NCBI GenBank assembly: GCA_004802705.1
Contig: SGPL01000083.1
Location: 1 to 64,000, forward strand
Length of the DNA: 64,000 nt
Direction of reading: 5' to 3'
Source of the DNA: Bondarzewia mesenterica
Taxonomy: Eukaryota; Basidiomycota; Agaricomycetes; Russulales; Bondarzewiaceae
The translations under genes and the position numbers were made by a program. Of the stretch, positions 1 through 10,068 are shown piece after piece. A model generated the notes under the pieces. The model was not told where the DNA came from. It saw nothing but the letters and a program-made list of their open reading frames with translations, and searched no databases. Each line of letters opens with the position of its first letter. The stretch's first letter is position 1.

Positions 1-1472
1 GCCTTTGTGAACAACCGCGAGATGCTCGCGGTAGCGGTGGACGTGCCAGACAATGGTGCGGGCGCTGGGGTCCGTGGCATGAATGCCGGGGCGCGTTTTT
101 TGTGTGGGGGTTCGGACACGGTGCGACCTTTGCCTTTGACGTTGTCCCCGGATGCGGGTGCGGGTTGCTCGTCGAGAATTTTGCGGAGGGCTTGGAGGGA
201 GAGGACAGGATTGGGGTGCGGATCGGAAGAGGATCCGGGTGAGAGCTCTTCGATGGGTGGTGTCATTGGACGTGGTTGGTGATGAGATGGAGAGATACTA
301 AGCCGGGGGGTCGGTGAGCGTGAGTGAGCTGTAGATGGTCGACGGCGTTCGGGGGTGAGGTGAGGTGATACGTGCTCAGATGTTGGTGTAGTGGAGCCGC
401 CGCGTCGTGTACTGACTGAGTGAGAACGCGCGGCCTGACGCGATCTTCGGGATGAAGATGTCGATGAATCGACGGACGGGCGACGGGAGAGAAAAGAAGA
501 GAGCAGGTTATACGCCGGAGTGGAAGGATCGGCCGGGTGGTCTATGAGGACAGGTGCAGATGCGGGAGCATGGAAATGAGAACGTGCGGGTGGAAGCGAG
601 GAAGACATTGGCGGCGAGTCATATTCTGAGAAATGCATTGAGGGGGACGAGCGTAGGCCGAGGGTGGAGGGCAGCTGGATGAGATTTGGATCGGAAGTGG
701 ATTCTACGTACTGAGTAAGTGCGCGCGGGGCGTGAGCGACGAGTCGACTGCGGTCCCACTGGGAGAGACGCAATTGGGATTCATCCACGGATGAATTTGG
801 AGCGTGCAGGTCCGATGAAGATCGGTGCGCAGGATGACGCAGGTGGAGAGGGGAAACGGCTGTTGGGAGGCTCCTGCTCACCGCAGAACCATCGTCGGGC
901 AGCCCCGACGGTGCACCCAACAGGCCCTCGACCCCCTTGCTGATCTCATCCAAGTCGTCCATCCAGTTTTCATGGTACTGCCTGCTGTTCCGTATTCGTG
1001 AAGAGAGGCCGCGTGCGTGGGCTTCCAACGAACGATGCGCGGTGTGGTCGGAGGTGAGAAAGGCGGACAGGCTGGACTGGGTGGACATGGAGGACTGGAG
1101 AAGGGTGTTTGACATTTCGAGCGCGTGAACACTGCGCTCGAGAAGCGAGTCGAGATATGGATCAGAAGACGAGCCGGCTTGACGTCGCCGATGTGGGTAG
1201 CGTCTCGGATGGCGAGGGGATAGGAGACCCGACGGGGACAGAGATGGGAGGTCAGAGATGGACTCGTCGGTCTCAGCGTCGGCCTCGTCTGCGCTTTCTG
1301 GATAGTCAGGAGGACGGTCCGATGGAAGGTCGTCTTGGAGCGCTGGGCGCTGCCAGGCTGCGAATGTGTATTCCGGGAGAGTCCCGGTCGTATCTGAAGA
1401 AAGACGAGAGACAGAAACACGCTTGCGATGTGTACGACGAGGAGAAAGGGACGGGGGAGTCGAGCGCTGCAT
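1..1472 (-). CDS. Ser/Pro-rich conserved basidiomycete protein, 3' end outside the window
   Basis: One uninterrupted reading frame runs from an ATG at 1472 to the left edge (about 490 codons, no stop seen), so the C-terminus is missing. The N-terminal part is basic and Ser/Pro-rich (starts MQRSTPPSLSPRR). A predicted helical block follows at about residues 115-180, with the stretches DPYLDSLLERSVHALEMSN and ENWMDDLDEISKGVEGLLG. After that comes a long low-complexity S/P/R/H-rich region. The helical block resembles a conserved unnamed protein of Agaricomycetes; I recognise the pattern but know no function. The codon pattern stays regular over the whole frame, unlike the competing antisense frames. 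A nuclear or cytoskeletal scaffold role would be a guess. Confidence 0.75.
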   Translation of the reverse strand, partial: MQRSTPPSLSPRRTHRKRVSVSRLSSDTTGTLPEYTFAAWQRPALQDDLPSDRPPDYPESADEADAETDESISDLPSLSPSGLLSPRHPRRYPHRRRQAGSSSDPYLDSLLERSVHALEMSNTLLQSSMSTQSSLSAFLTSDHTAHRSLEAHARGLSSRIRNSRQYHENWMDDLDEISKGVEGLLGAPSGLPDDGSAVSRSLPTAVSPLHLRHPAHRSSSDLHAPNSSVDESQLRLSQWDRSRLVAHAPRALTQYVESTSDPNLIQLPSTLGLRSSPSMHFSEYDSPPMSSSLPPARSHFHAPASAPVLIDHPADPSTPAYNLLSSFLSRRPSVDSSTSSSRRSRQAARSHSVSTRRGGSTTPTSEHVSPHLTPERRRPSTAHSRSPTPRLSISPSHHQPRPMTPPIEELSPGSSSDPHPNPVLSLQALRKILDEQPAPASGDNVKGKGRTVSEPPHKKRAPAFMPRTPAPAPLSGTSTATASISRLFTK

Positions 1473-1880
1473 TGTGGAGGAGGGGATAGAAACCCCGTCT
1501 GTTGAGTCAACAGACGGTCCCGGGGAGTGAGAGTAAAACTAGAAGGAGAAAATGACGAACTTGCCAACAGCGGCACGCGTCAGGTTAGAGCTTTATCTCT
1601 GCTCACACCTCATGGCTTCAACCACGTTTCCTCCTAACACCGATACTCCTTCACCCACACAGGAAAACATACACGGACTCATGCACATGTGAGGCATGTC
1701 CAAAATTAAAGCCATATTGTGCGCGCGTGCGCCCATACGAAATCAGTATACATGACGGCAGATATCGTGTCTAAATGTAAGGTATCGAGCAAATGCAGTA
1801 AAGCGCCGAGAACTGAAGCAGCCGCCCAACCACTTATCAAAATCTATCAGTATCACCATCAACCATCTCCTCGTCCGTCA
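1473..1880. other. Intergenic region
   Basis: 408 bp between the start of the Ser/Pro-rich gene and the stop of the phosphodiesterase gene, both on the minus strand. It must hold the promoter of the former and the 3' end of the latter. I see no repeat, RNA gene or strong motif. Confidence 0.5.
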
Positions 1881-3252
1881 TCACGCCTGCACACGCAGAA
1901 CTTGAACTGGCGCACTCAGATCTTCAGCGATGTCAAATGAACCCGCCACGCATTCGAGCCTGCGCTTTACCACGACCGACAGCCCATACTGCACCGCAGA
2001 ATAGTACATGGGAGCCATCCAGAGGAAAGTACGGTTGTACTGCGACCCAACCTTGTCATAGTCGACTGTAACAAGGTCAGTACATATCGATGAGACGTGG
2101 GTCAAATACTTACTGCCTAGCTCTGTCCGCATGTTCAACCATGTCTTCGTCACATCCGTCAGAATGGCATCCACGCCCCATCGAGCAGCCTGTCCCATTC
2201 CAAATGAGTCTTTGCTCTGTCCAAACGAGACAAAGGTACTCGCCTCCATCATTTGAGCCGGTTCATTGACGGTCCACACCATCAACTGCTTTCCAGACTT
2301 TTTGCATTCCCTCCGGAACCTGGAATGCCTTGATTAGACGACACAGAACACACATAGATCAAGCGATAGCGCCCACCTTTCTCCGTCAATAGTTGATAGT
2401 GACGGGAACCACATCGAGAACGCATCGCAATGGTCCCAGAAGTACTTCCGTGCAATATCGATGCTGAGGCCGATGTATGACCTACAGCAATAGGGCATGT
2501 ACTGTTTTGCAGGGCCGATGAAGCGGGGATGCCAGAGTCCGAGGATGATGCGCGGCGCAAGCAAAGTTTCCCAGTCCGGTTGTGATGAAATAACGGTGTG
2601 CATAAGGGAAAACAGCCGCTGTGGGTCATTGTAAACCTTAATGTCGACATTGAACTTGACATGGTGGTTTTCAGGCTACGAACAATCTCATACGTGAGTG
2701 TACGGTGATGACGTGCAAGCTCTACGCACCTTCATGAGCAGGGACACAGTCTCCGCGAACGTTGGGATAGACTGCTTCGGCTGCTTGGTAGTCCTCACAT
2801 GCTCCATACCATCCTCACCGTGCCAATTTTTCTCTCTGATCAGACCTGGACATCGCATGCCAGAGCGTTAACATTATGGACGAATGCCGAACACATTTTC
2901 AAGGCTTGCCTTTCGAATCCGTTGTGCGTTCCAAACCTACAGACAGACGAAGTCCCATCAGCTCTGCTGTTACCAATTGAAGTGAGAACTCACTTGGGTC
3001 ATGGAACATGACGACGACATCGTCAATGGAGACATGGACGTCTGGTGACTACGGTTACGGGCTTTAATGGACACCAGCACAGTGTTAATTACCGCTTTCA
3101 ATACCCTCGGCGCCATCGCGGATGGCCGCGTCAAAGCTTGCGAGCGTGTTCTCCGGGAATGCCGCGGAGGCCTGGTTGTCACAGGTGAGTATATGGCCAA
3201 TATCACCCCGTATAATCCAACTCACACCACGGTGGCCCCAGCACTCTGTCAT
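1881..3252 (-). CDS. Glycerophosphodiester phosphodiesterase family protein (PGC1-like)
   Basis: Enzymes of this family hydrolyse glycerophosphodiesters or, in yeast Pgc1, phosphatidylglycerol. The start at 3252 gives MTECWGHRG, and after an intron the family signature continues as ASAAFPENTLASFDAA with the catalytic His-Arg pair at residues 6-7. The metal-binding Glu and Asp follow (GIE, then SDVHVS across an intron), then the second catalytic His in VVVMFHDPS. Later exons carry NHHVKFNVDIKVYND, LLAPRIILGLWHPRFIGPA and the C-terminal TIM-barrel strand VWTVNEPAQMMEAS...GVDAILTD. At least five short introns are visible; one runs from GTAAGTATTTGAC to TTGTTACAG near 2057-2115. A hydrophobic C-terminal stretch (FLWMAPMYYSAVQYGL) could be a membrane anchor. 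The acyltransferase gene directly upstream, also minus strand, is likewise a phospholipid gene. Confidence 0.85.
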
Positions 3253-3888
3253 AAACAAATGAGTGAGTGACGTGGGCGGGGTGAGAGATATGCAGAGAGA
3301 AAGTCACCAGGCAAGACGCGCGACATTGGCTTGGACATAGAAAAGAAGGGAATGGTGGAAGTAGAGGATGGAGACGGAGCCCTGATGGTGAGAGGGAGAG
3401 AAGAGGTCAAAGATGAGAGGGAGAGGATGCGAGCGACCCCCGCACTTATAGTGGTGTTCATCAGGAACTCGGTTTAACCTTGACGGAGACTGGCGAACGC
3501 TCTAAATGTTTGGCGTGATTACGTATAACAAACGTGGCGGCATGTGGCGGCCGGCACGCGAACGTGGTCGACCATGGACCAGCTTGGGACCAGCCATCCG
3601 CGCCCAACCTCATCTCCGACTGGCTCCTCTCGACACTCCAATCGCGTCGCACACATGAACCCCCTCCTTGCAGCAGAATATTCTCGCCAGCAGACCACCA
3701 TCGACCGGCGAAGCCGCGGCTTATTTGGCGAAAGTGCGAGCGTATGGATGCATATGTTATTCACATCTTCGATTCAACTTTCCCAGATACCCCAGGCCCA
3801 CAAATAGAGAGATTAGATTAAGTGTCTGCCACCGCACCGTGGCTGGTATCTTTGCAAGCGAGGCCCTCCCCCGCGTCTCACCCGACTT
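3253..3888. promoter_or_regulatory. Upstream region of the phosphodiesterase gene with a CT-rich tract
   Basis: 636 bp between two minus-strand genes. About 3386-3433 is almost pure purine on the plus strand, so it is a pyrimidine tract on the coding strand, 130-180 nt before the phosphodiesterase ATG. CT-rich tracts of this kind are common near fungal transcription starts. Open frames elsewhere in the gap have no recognisable protein character. Confidence 0.35.
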
Positions 3889-5185
3889 CTACCGAGCACC
3901 GGGCCGACCAACGAGCACCATACCCTCATCCTCCTCTGTTTCTGTACCATTTTCGCTCCCCTCTCTTCGACGAATTCCTTCCTCCGACCCTGAAAGCGAG
4001 GGCGTGGGAGTTGCTTCGTGGGTTACGGCTTTCTCCTCCTCGATAGGCGCGGCTGGTGCATCCGTTTCGACCGGTGTCTCGACTGTTTCCCCCTGCTTCT
4101 TCTTGTCCGGCGCTGGAACCGAGGATCGCGCTCTTAGGGAGGGAGAAGGCGAGGAATGAGCCGAGGGGATTGAAATTTCACGTAAAGCCGCGACCATCTG
4201 ATCATGCACGCGTATTGCGAGGTCAGCGACGTCCTCGACTGTCAGCCCAGTCGTGGGCACGGGAGGCAAAACTGATTTGAAAATTAAGAAAACAGGTGTC
4301 AAATGTCAGCGGATCCCGCAGCGGGGGTAAACAAATGAGGTGAAACAGGATGTGCAGTATTAAGGAGAGCGCTCAGGAAGCGTTAATGGAACATCTCCTA
4401 CCTTTGAGCTTGAACGTCCCACTGTTGAATACGCCCTTGTGATACAGTTCCCAGTAGTTCTCACAGACGACAGGTACAATGGGCACGCCGGCCTGCACAG
4501 CAAGATGGAAGGCGCCTTTCTTGAACGGGAGCATGTCGTTGTGCTCGCGCATCGACCGTGTTCCTTCGGGGAAGACCCAGAGTGAAGTCTTCCGCTCGCG
4601 CATGGTCTCACCCGCCGCTCCCAGTGAGCTGACCGCCTTGGCGTTGTTGCCGCGATCAATGAAGACGGCACCGGAAAGTGTGAGGAATTGACCAAGGAAA
4701 GGCGTCCATTGCAGCTCCTTCTTCGCCATAATGGATGTACGCTTGGGGAAGATCCTAATCAAAAATAGCGATAAGACGTATGGATACGATTCGCAGGCAG
4801 GAACACTGTCACGGACAGACAGATCCCCAACTGACCTTCCCAAGTACAATATATCGAGCATGCTCTGGTGATTTCCAACTAGGACTGCAGGCCGCGTCTC
4901 CAAATGCTCTGCGCCCTCGACCTGAATTTTGATATTCATGATTCGACTGGCAAGAGCGTAGAAAGTGCGCGCTACGACGTAGTTGACATTGAAGCGCCTC
5001 CCAGCAATTCCCATAGCGACTGAAGCAACTGCGCCCCATGCAGAGACGAGGCCGAGGGTAGAGAGGTAGAGGCTGAGGCGGACATAGTACTGCGCGACGG
5101 GTGAAGAGGCTGAGAGTTTGTGGAGGAGGTAGACCGGGAGGCCCAGATATGCTATAGGCTTTACAATAAGAGACAACACCGACAT
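3889..5185 (-). CDS. SLC1: 1-acyl-sn-glycerol-3-phosphate acyltransferase (SLC1/AGPAT)
   Basis: Acylates lysophosphatidic acid at sn-2 to give phosphatidic acid, the branch point of phospholipid and triacylglycerol synthesis, on the ER or lipid-droplet membrane. Two hydrophobic N-terminal segments (about residues 8-25 and 40-60) precede the PlsC domain. Acyltransferase motif I is NHQSMLD (residues 105-111), motif II lies around IFPKRTSIMAKKEL, and motif III is FPEGTRS (about 178-184). An 81-nt intron (4755-4835) splits the domain just after motif I. The last exon encodes a Pro/Glu-rich tail (TGLTVEDVADLAIRVHDQM, then an acidic stretch) and ends at 3889. ATG 5185 gives a typical family N-terminus. 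Confidence 0.93.
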
Positions 5186-5463
5186 CTATAAGATTGACGA
5201 GTAGTCTATAGCTGTGAGGTGGGCGATTTCGCCGAGTATCCTTGAATGTAGCAGACCGTAGTGCAGCGAGCGGTACATCCGTCCACGGCGGCGTGTCGGC
5301 CTGTCCGGTGTCGGCAACCAAAATTATTGTACACGTGTTACCGACGCGTGATCTTGACGCGTCCCTGCTTTCTGCAACCGACCATCACGCTGATACCGTC
5401 TCTGTGATCTGTCGCCAACTTTCAAGAAACGAATCGCGCCTCACTTGCAAAATCAGAAGGAGT
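5186..5463. promoter_or_regulatory. Bidirectional promoter region
   Basis: 278 bp between the divergent starts of the acyltransferase (minus, 5185) and the helical protein gene (plus, 5464). It must serve both. No TATA box is obvious. Confidence 0.4.
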
Positions 5464-6836
5464 ATGACTTTAGGTACACCGGACGAGAGCTCCCAAGCGC
5501 CGAGTCAGGCTCCTTCAAAACCCCGGATGGCAGGTGGTACGCGTGCACTCCACTTTGTCAATCATGCTCCGGAAAGGTCGACGCGCTTGAATCAAACTGA
5601 GCGCGTAATTTCTGTGCAGGAAGAGCTGCATCGCATGGCTACCTGAACCATACAGCCTCGACCAGTCAAAAGGCTGCGACTTCTGCGGCATCTAAACCTG
5701 TCAAGTCAAGAAAGTCATCCTCCGTCAAATCGAGCTCCCTCACAAGTTTACGTCCTCGCGTGCCACCGGATAGGCCCGTTAAGTCACTTGGTACGGGCAA
5801 AGGAACAGTTCGCAGGGCTGAGGGCACCTCTAAGGATCGCTCGAAGCCGATCTTGAACAAGTCGGCTGCTCACTCGGTGAAGCCCACGGCAAATGAAGCA
5901 CCAGCACGCTCCGCTGTCAGCTCTGTGAGTACTTACGCACCTTCTTGTACAGCAAAGTTTCAGTGTGATGCGGCGTTTATATAGAATCCTGCTCCTCCTC
6001 TGCCACCAGGTCCACCTATTGCGTCGGCACCTCCTCAGAATCCCAACGGCCCAAAACCACCTCCATTGGACTCCCTGCAAGTAGCAGCACAAGTCTGCTC
6101 GTGGTGGTATGTCAACTCCAGTCTCACAGGAGTCTTCAATTCTGCGCAAGCTTCCGCTCATGTACGGCTGTATTCCTACCTTTGGTTTCCTGAACTTCTC
6201 CGCTAATTGATAAATATTGACTTCTGACTGTGCAGGAGACCATGAAAACATTATCAGAAAAGTTGATCATGGAAGAAGCTGGCCTTGCTGATCACAAAAC
6301 CCGATCAGAAGCAGAACGACTAGTTGCATTTTTTGACGAGCTCACACCAGTGAGCAGTTTCAACCCACTTTGTCGGCAATTATGTCTCTGATATTGTTGG
6401 GTAGATCGATAGCGAATCAAAATTGTCTGATATAGTCCAGAAATACCTCCGCCATGAGAAAGCCTGGGAGGATCTTGAGGGCGCTGTCATGCTGCTTGCC
6501 TCGAAGGTTTCTATCAAGAGTCCCTCTTTGTTGACTTTTGAACAGAGTGGCGCGATGCTTCGTAGGTGTTTTATTATACCTACCAGCGTGCTCACTTGAG
6601 AGTTGCTCAACTTTTTGTCAGAGCGCCTCGCACAGGAGCAGTCTGACGTAACCGAACTGCTGAATGAGTTGAGAACGATCTCTTCGCATTCTAGTCGAGT
6701 ATCATCCATCCTGGCAGGATTGATCCCGGTCCTCCGATCCCGCTTGGAAAACATTGACCTCGCCCGAACTTTGACAGCTCGGGTGCGCGACAACCTTAGC
6801 ATGACTCTGCACATCGAGAGTCTGGCGTACCCTTGA
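5464..6836 (+). CDS. Unidentified fungal protein with Ser/Lys-rich N-terminus and helical C-terminus
   Basis: Reassembled from about six exons. The first (MTLGTPDESSQAPSQ...) ends near 5530 and an intron closes at TTCTGTGCAG. The second encodes a basic Ser/Lys/Pro-rich region (SKPVKSRKSSSVKSSSL). The third is Pro-rich (NPAPPLPPGPPI) followed by AAQVCSWWYVNSSLTG. The remaining exons are predicted helical or coiled-coil (SEKLIMEEAGLADHKTRSEAERLVAFF; LSDIVQKYLRHEKAWEDLEGAVMLL; LLNELRTISSHSSRVSSILAGLI) and end at a TGA at 6834-6836. I cannot name the family. The architecture, a disordered basic head with a helical tail, resembles small cytoskeletal or kinetochore-associated subunits, but that is speculation. 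Exon edges are approximate. Confidence 0.6.
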
Positions 6837-6980
6837 ATATTCTTTGATACCATATTTTTGTTCAAACAGATTGTTATGTCTTCTACGAGTTTAATTTGAT
6901 TCGAGCGCAGATCTATGTACACACCGGAGCATCATTTTGTATACCAATGTGGGACCTTATGGGTCCCCGTCACTAGACCC

Positions 6981-6996
6981 AACCCCTAACCCTAAA
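6981..6996 (+). promoter_or_regulatory. Telobox-like motif (CTAACCCTAAA)
   Basis: The sequence AACCCCTAACCCTAAA lies 55-70 nt upstream of the ATG at 7051. Telobox/Tbf1-type sites (AACCCTAA) are known in promoters of ribosomal-protein and ribosome-biogenesis genes in several fungi and in plants. Its position in front of a probable rRNA-processing gene fits that pattern. It is a single site and not a telomere, since unique genes continue on both sides. Confidence 0.45.
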
Positions 6997-7050
6997 TTGG
7001 CGTTCCTCTTTGCAAGGAACACTTTCAAAAATTCTTCTGACGAGGAGCAA

Positions 7051-9972
7051 ATGAGCGCAATAATCAGCGACCCATTTCTTCTGTCCAGCTACGGTCTTTC
7101 CAAGCGATTCATAGACACGAAAGATAAGGACGGGCGCGCCAATGCTTTGTCGAACATTTTCGTTTCGCACCACCAGTCCGGCGGCAAGGAAGGATACGCT
7201 ACTGTCGCGTCTCATGGGGATGGCGTACATGTTCTAGACGTGAGTTACGTCCATATTTCATGGTGGATGTGTCTGAGTGTCTCGCTTGTAGGTCTCCAAT
7301 TTACACCTAGCAAGCTCACGTACGCTCGGGCCATCGACAAGTTTCTCGTGTCCGGCCGTATCTCGTACCGTCACTGAGAACGGCAGTAAAACTCGAAGAA
7401 CATACGCTGTGATTCACACTTCGCCTGATGTCAAACCAGAGGAGAGTGATAGGACAGTGTGGATGTGGAGTGACGACGATGCGGAGGAGTCTAGTGGAAG
7501 GTCCGGGGAGAAAACATCTACTGTGGTGAGTTCATGGTGAGCTCTTGATTACTGACATTTCTGTCTGACATTATCTCCCCCTCCCTATCAAGGTACCACA
7601 CCCGGTGTATCAGATGTTTTCGCCAGACAACGATTCAACATCATTGGTATTAGTGTCGCCGATGGGCTGTCTTTCAATACTGGATAACGACCTGAACGTT
7701 CGCGCTTCCCATCCCTACATCCACAGCGATGCCTCCGTCCGCAGGTGTTTTGTATTTGCGAGACCGTCCTGCTCTTTTATCCCATCCGTCCTATCCTTGC
7801 CTTATGTTGTCGTCACATTCTTATTCGTCAAAGACACTCTTCAGTTGTCCACCTCGGCTCTGGGCGAAGAAAGACTAGTACGCCTTTTTGATGGGCCATT
7901 TCCACTCGACGACCATGTTAGCGCTTTGATAAATATCACATTATGTTGATATGCTCACAGACGATCACACAGAATATCGCAGATATCTCTTGCAGTTCAT
8001 CCGGGTACATCACTGTTCTCAGTACGTCTGTTGCCTTCTTTAAAATGACGTTCAATGCTGAATTTTCCTCTTAATCCAAGATCGCAACGGGACTTGGACT
8101 TCATTCCAACTTCAGCAAGCAGGCCCAAACTCTGTTCAACTTAAACAGGTCTCCTCGCCACTCCGCCTTGCCCACCTTTCCTTCGTTACCCATCCTCCTT
8201 CCGAACGAATGTCAGACGAAATCTCGCTTCTTGCTCTCAACTCCTCACATGTGCTACTCGCGAGCATTTCAATCACATCGTCTGAACTTGTTCTGCTGCT
8301 TTGGGATTTACAGTACTCTGTCCTCATCGCCTCTCACACGCTACCCATCCCCTCCACGCTCTCCCACTCAAAAGAAGGTGTTCGGATCGAACTGGTCCAT
8401 GCGTCCACCACCCAAGCACTCCTCGCGCTCTCTCCAAAACTACCCAAGTCGCCTTCGTCGACGTCTCGCTCTAGCATTCTCGCGGTTCCTTTTGTCACCC
8501 CCGCAATTTCTACGATTGCCAATGCCATAGGACGTGCGGATAGAGGGAAGAAATGGCTAGCCAAATCACCAGTGCAGTCCGCTGCGGATCTCGAGAATGC
8601 CGGCTTAGACGCTAACCGTCGAAACCTGCTCAAGACGATGCGCCTCGCCATTGAACAGAAACGACAAGAAGCAGTGGATTCTGCGTTCTTTGAATGGGTT
8701 GAACGGGAAAAAACTGCCCTTGTTAAGGCTCAAAAACGACCCATGGAGAACAGTGATGCTGTAAATTATCCGGTCACTTGTGTGTTTTTGAAAGTCACTG
8801 ACACATGTCTTCAGGCCAGCCCCGAGAATGGTCCCGAATTGAGTCATGAATTTGTTCGGCAATTGTTGGACATTGTCATCCAACCCTCGAAGCAAGCCTC
8901 AGCTTCGTACTCACCAAAAGTGGTGCATTACTTGCTTCGACGACGAGTTGTATCTGCGGGCATGGTGGAAGGTGGTCTGGTGCCTGCGCTTCAATCGTGC
9001 AAGGATTGGGTGGGTAGCTCGTCTAGAGTGTTCATGATGCATTAGACCTGACCTTGTTTCCCAAAGCAATCAATACAACTAGCTCTGCAAAATGTGATCG
9101 ACGTTTCCGAAGATAGTATCATGTCGCTGCTACACAGCGCGGTCACATCCGACCGCCAGCAGCAAAAGTCAGATCCGAACGCAATGCAGGTCGATACCCC
9201 TTCCTCCGATATCCCCACTCTTCCGACCGTGCTGGCCGCTTGCGTGGCTTATCCCACGTCTCCGGCAGCTTTGCGCGTGGCCATTCGGCAACAACTGCCA
9301 GATGCGGAGGACCTAGTCTGCGTGTTGGAGGTGCTTGACGGGTGGCTTGCGAGTTGGTGTTCGCAGGATGTGGATCTGCTTCCCAGTCAAGTGTCCAAAA
9401 ATGCCCGCGGCATCCTGGTTCCGATGCCAAGCGAACGCGTCGAAACAAATCCACCCATTGACAAGGTAAACTCATTCTCCGTAAGTTTCACTACTGTGAT
9501 CGTTGACGTCGAAACTATGTTTTAGGTCATTGCCTTCCTGCGCATCATTCTCGATGCGTCTTTCCTTACTCTCCTACAGCACACGAGGTCTCACCGCCTC
9601 TTGCGACGTATATCTGCGCATTTGGAACCTGAACTCACGTTGATCGATGAGGTAGATCAGCTACGCGGGCCGTTAGAGCCCTTCGCTAAGGCACAAGCAA
9701 AGGCTTCCCTGGAGAGCGTACAGGGTGCGAGGAAAGACACGCAGGTTGATTGGAGAAGACGGAAAAAAAATGCAACACGAGCAGACGGCATTGGCGGTTG
9801 GGCTGTACCGGGTCGAAGAATTGATTATCTAGTACCCTCACTTGATATTCGATTATTTGCTTTCGTTGCATTCACTCAGCCTATATACGACGTCTCTTAT
9901 TCTGAGGGCATGGATGAGCTGAGACCGGGTTCCCGGACGTCGTCGGGCGCGTCTGACTTTGTCGGAGTCTGA
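7051..9972 (+). CDS. Probable Utp8/NOL11-like small-subunit processome protein
   Basis: About 800 residues in some eight exons. The N-terminal half is beta-rich and propeller-like: repeated strands such as SLVLVSPMGCLSILDNDLNV, ISCSSSGYITVLNRNGTW and LVLLLWDLQYSVLIASHTL. The C-terminal half is helical, with LLKTMRLAIEQKRQEAVDSAFFEWVEREK, VIAFLRIILDASFLTLLQH and RLLRRISAHLEPELTLIDEVDQLRGPLEPF. A propeller followed by a helical tail with this late motif matches NOL11/Utp8, a t-UTP component needed for rDNA transcription and early pre-rRNA processing in the nucleolus. The assignment rests on architecture and a short C-terminal resemblance. ATG 7051 (MSAIISDPFLLSSYGLSK) is chosen because it starts the conserved-looking part; an in-frame ATG at 6937 is less likely. 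Confidence 0.6.
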
Positions 9973-10068
9973 GACGCGTCACCGACTCAACGCTTGTTTG
10001 TAACCACATGTGAGCTCATATCCTGCGGTAATACATCTTGCACACCAGATCCACTATCAGTAAGTATT

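Noticed and set aside
878..1576. Long minus-strand open frame of 232 codons
   Set aside because: It overlaps the 490-codon frame of the Ser/Pro-rich gene in another register and has no coherent composition; a shadow of that gene.
6981..6996. CCCTAA repeats as an internal telomere
   Set aside because: Only two partial units, with unique genes on both sides; interpreted as a telobox-like promoter site.
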